DNA of 64,000 nucleotides from the NCBI GenBank assembly GCA_002420145.1, contig DIHL01000061.1, positions 22,860 through 86,859 on the forward strand, written 5' to 3'. The position numbers were made by a program, and so were the translations under genes. This document shows, one piece after another, positions 62,582 through 64,000 of the stretch. The notes below the pieces were generated by a model, which saw only the letters and a list, made by a program, of their open reading frames with translations, was not told where the DNA came from and did no database searches. This DNA comes from Bacteroidetes bacterium UBA5697 (GTDB lineage Bacteria > Bacteroidota > Bacteroidia > B-17B0 > Aurantibacillaceae). Every line of letters starts with the position of its first letter. The first letter of the stretch is position 1.

Positions 62582-62654
62582 GTCAGTTCGAGCGTAGTCG
62601 AGAAGCGTTGTTTGTTACATATTTATATTTGTTCTCGACTACGCTCGAACTGAC
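62582..62654. repeat. Perfect 23-bp inverted repeat, TTCGAG/CTCGAA family
   Basis: Arms 62582-62604 and 62632-62654 are perfect reverse complements of 23 bases (GTCAGTTCGAG... outer end), with a 27-base AT-rich loop. This is the most complete copy of the family in the window. It lies upstream of the GNAT gene and just beyond the DUF1015 stop codon, so it could also act as a terminator. Confidence 0.85.
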
Positions 62655-62663
62655 TACTATTTA

Positions 62664-63911
62664 TTATTCCTCTAAACTATAAATAACCAATCCACTTCGC
62701 ATTTTAGGTTCTACCCAAGTTGATTTTGGAGGCATGATGTTATTCGTATCGGCAATCCATTTCAAATGCTCCATCGTTACAGGATATAATCCAAAGGCAA
62801 TAGCTGCTTTTCCTTCATCTACTTGCTTTTTCAATTCTTTACTTCCTCGCACACCCGGAATAAATCCAATACGCTTATCTGTTTTTAAATCATGGATATC
62901 TAAAATAGGAGAAAGGATGTATTTGGTTAAGATCGCAGCATCAAGGCTATCAATAGGGTCTTTGGCATTGTAAATAGTGTCTTTTGCTTTTAGCGAATAC
63001 CATTTATTATCCACATACATTGATATTTCATGCTTTTGAATAGGTTTATAATCGGCTTCTTTTACTTCGGTAATAGTGAAGTTTGTTTTTAGATTATAAA
63101 TTAATTCATTCACCGATAAATTATTTAAATCTTTTACCACACGATTGTAATCGTAAATTTTTAAATGTGTTTCAGGAAAGAAAACTCCTAAGTAATAGTT
63201 AAAGGCTTCTTCGCCAGTATAAGATTTACGTGTGCTACGTCTTAATTTACCTAATAAAGTAGCTGAAGCCGAACGATGGTGCCCATCAGCAATATAAATA
63301 TTTGGGATAGTGGCAAAACGTTCAGCAATCTGTTTCACAGTTTTACGTGAGCTAATTACCCAAACTGTGTGACGGACTTTATCAGTAGTTGTAAAATCAT
63401 AATCAGGTCGGGTAGCTGCTATTTCATCCGAAATGGTATCAATTGCTTTGTCGTTTGGATAACAAAATAATACAGGCTCTGCATTAAATTCGCATACTTC
63501 TAAGTAATCTTTTAGTTTCTCTTCACGTGTGGTTAATGTTTGTTCGTGAATTTTAATCACGCCATTCATATAATCATCAATACTCGTACAAGCTATTATC
63601 CCAACAAATTCGTTGCCTTCTTTAATTTGACGGTATAAATAATAACAAGGGCTTTCATCTCTTAAAAATATCTTTTCACGAACAAATTTTTTGAAATGAT
63701 TTTTTACTTTATGTAATCTTTCTTTTGAGCCAGGTTTTGTTTTGATTCCATCTTCAAAATCAGGATTAATCACATGTAAAAACGAGTAGGGGTTTCCTGT
63801 TAGTTTTTCTCTCAATTCAGCTGAATTGTACCCATCAACCGAACGAGAAGCAACTAAATGCACTTTATCTCCTTCAGGACGTATTGCTTTAAACGGAATA
63901 ACTTTAGCCAT
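62664..63911 (-). CDS. DUF1015-family protein
   Basis: This 415-residue soluble protein begins VIPFKAIRPEGDKVHLVASR. It contains FLHVINPDFEDG, PCYYLYRQIKEGNEFVGIIAC and the strongly conserved YIADGHHRSASA, all DUF1015 hallmarks. The H-H-R site suggests a catalytic centre, but no activity is established. It is usually one of a serine/phosphoserine-linked group in Bacteroidota; none of those genes is in the window, so this link is not supported here. It is monocistronic from what can be seen. Confidence 0.9.
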   Translation of the reverse strand: MAKVIPFKAIRPEGDKVHLVASRSVDGYNSAELREKLTGNPYSFLHVINPDFEDGIKTKPGSKERLHKVKNHFKKFVREKIFLRDESPCYYLYRQIKEGNEFVGIIACTSIDDYMNGVIKIHEQTLTTREEKLKDYLEVCEFNAEPVLFCYPNDKAIDTISDEIAATRPDYDFTTTDKVRHTVWVISSRKTVKQIAERFATIPNIYIADGHHRSASATLLGKLRRSTRKSYTGEEAFNYYLGVFFPETHLKIYDYNRVVKDLNNLSVNELIYNLKTNFTITEVKEADYKPIQKHEISMYVDNKWYSLKAKDTIYNAKDPIDSLDAAILTKYILSPILDIHDLKTDKRIGFIPGVRGSKELKKQVDEGKAAIAFGLYPVTMEHLKWIADTNNIMPPKSTWVEPKMRSGLVIYSLEE

Positions 63912-63971
63912 GGTGTATCGAGTCGTTATCGTTTTTAAATATAATAGATTTTACACAGAGAATGCAATTTT

Positions 63972-64000
63972 TTGAGCATAAAAAAAGCTCATCCGCTAGC
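63972..64000. repeat. Hairpin and partial palindromic repeat at window edge
   Basis: TGAGC (63973-63977) and GCTCA (63987-63991) form a small hairpin. The last bases CTCATCCGCTAGC resemble, with one change, the reverse complement of the element at 428-444. The window ends here, so the full unit cannot be seen. Confidence 0.4.

Overview
This is an AT-rich stretch of a Bacteroidota chromosome, most likely a free-living Flavobacteriales-like lineage. Four things support this. Two secreted proteins carry type A sorting domains of the type IX secretion system (T9SS), and a third carries the gliding-motility-associated (type B) C-terminal domain. Promoters match the Bacteroidota form, -33 TTTG/TTG and -7 TAnnTTTG, and purine-rich ribosome binding sites are scarce. 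Families such as DUF1599, zinc-free bL31B and a Wzc-type kinase ending in Tyr-Gly repeats fit the phylum. Many intergenic gaps hold short palindromic repeats. I saw no tRNA, rRNA, insertion sequence, prophage or CRISPR array.

Layout. 1-9.6 kb: the 3' end of a STAS-domain gene, two very long T9SS-secreted proteins on the minus strand, a 1.58-kb gene-free region, and a cytosolic hypothetical gene. Two identical 30-bp terminator hairpins bracket this block. 9.6-18.7 kb: housekeeping genes (low-molecular-weight phosphatase, PLP aminotransferase, glycosyltransferase, ribosomal protein bL31B, argS), a lipoprotein and a TPR-SpoIIE phosphatase. 18.8-26.1 kb: a plus-strand glycan-type operon (epimerase, asnB, glycosyltransferase) that runs into bioD, then an arginase-family enzyme and an ABC exporter. 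26.3-34.6 kb: DUF1826-like, DUF1599, folP, a repeat protein, 3-hydroxybutyrate dehydrogenase, a LOG-family protein and uvrA. 34.6-43.1 kb: a minus-strand envelope/exopolysaccharide locus (mpl-like ligase, glycosyltransferase, Wza, Wzc, RfbC, WecA/MraY-type transferase, lytic transglycosylase). 43.2-46.8 kb: desaturase, cysteine desulfurase, thiolase. 46.9-50.4 kb: two secreted proteins. 50.5-57.9 kb: a minus-strand run of holA, a small DMT protein, mutB, mutA, a toxin-antitoxin pair, a membrane protein, a SUI1 factor and a TPR protein. 57.9-64 kb: M61 peptidase, three small membrane proteins, YggS, a GNAT acetyltransferase and a DUF1015 protein.

The most unusual feature is in the gap between 7178 and 8754. 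It is an array of exactly 21-bp units (two turns of B-DNA), with 18 indel-free units from 7808 to 8185 and degenerate units on both sides. It is built on the palindrome GCTTAAGC and organised in higher-order A-B-C triplets. I do not recognise it as a known element. A second theme is invasion by palindromic repeats: at least five families sit between genes, and copies appear to be translated in frame inside mutB and inside the T9SS protein at 450-1955. A third is a ParE/RelE-type toxin-antitoxin pair embedded in the mutAB gene run, with the toxin stop codon overlapping the mutA start codon.
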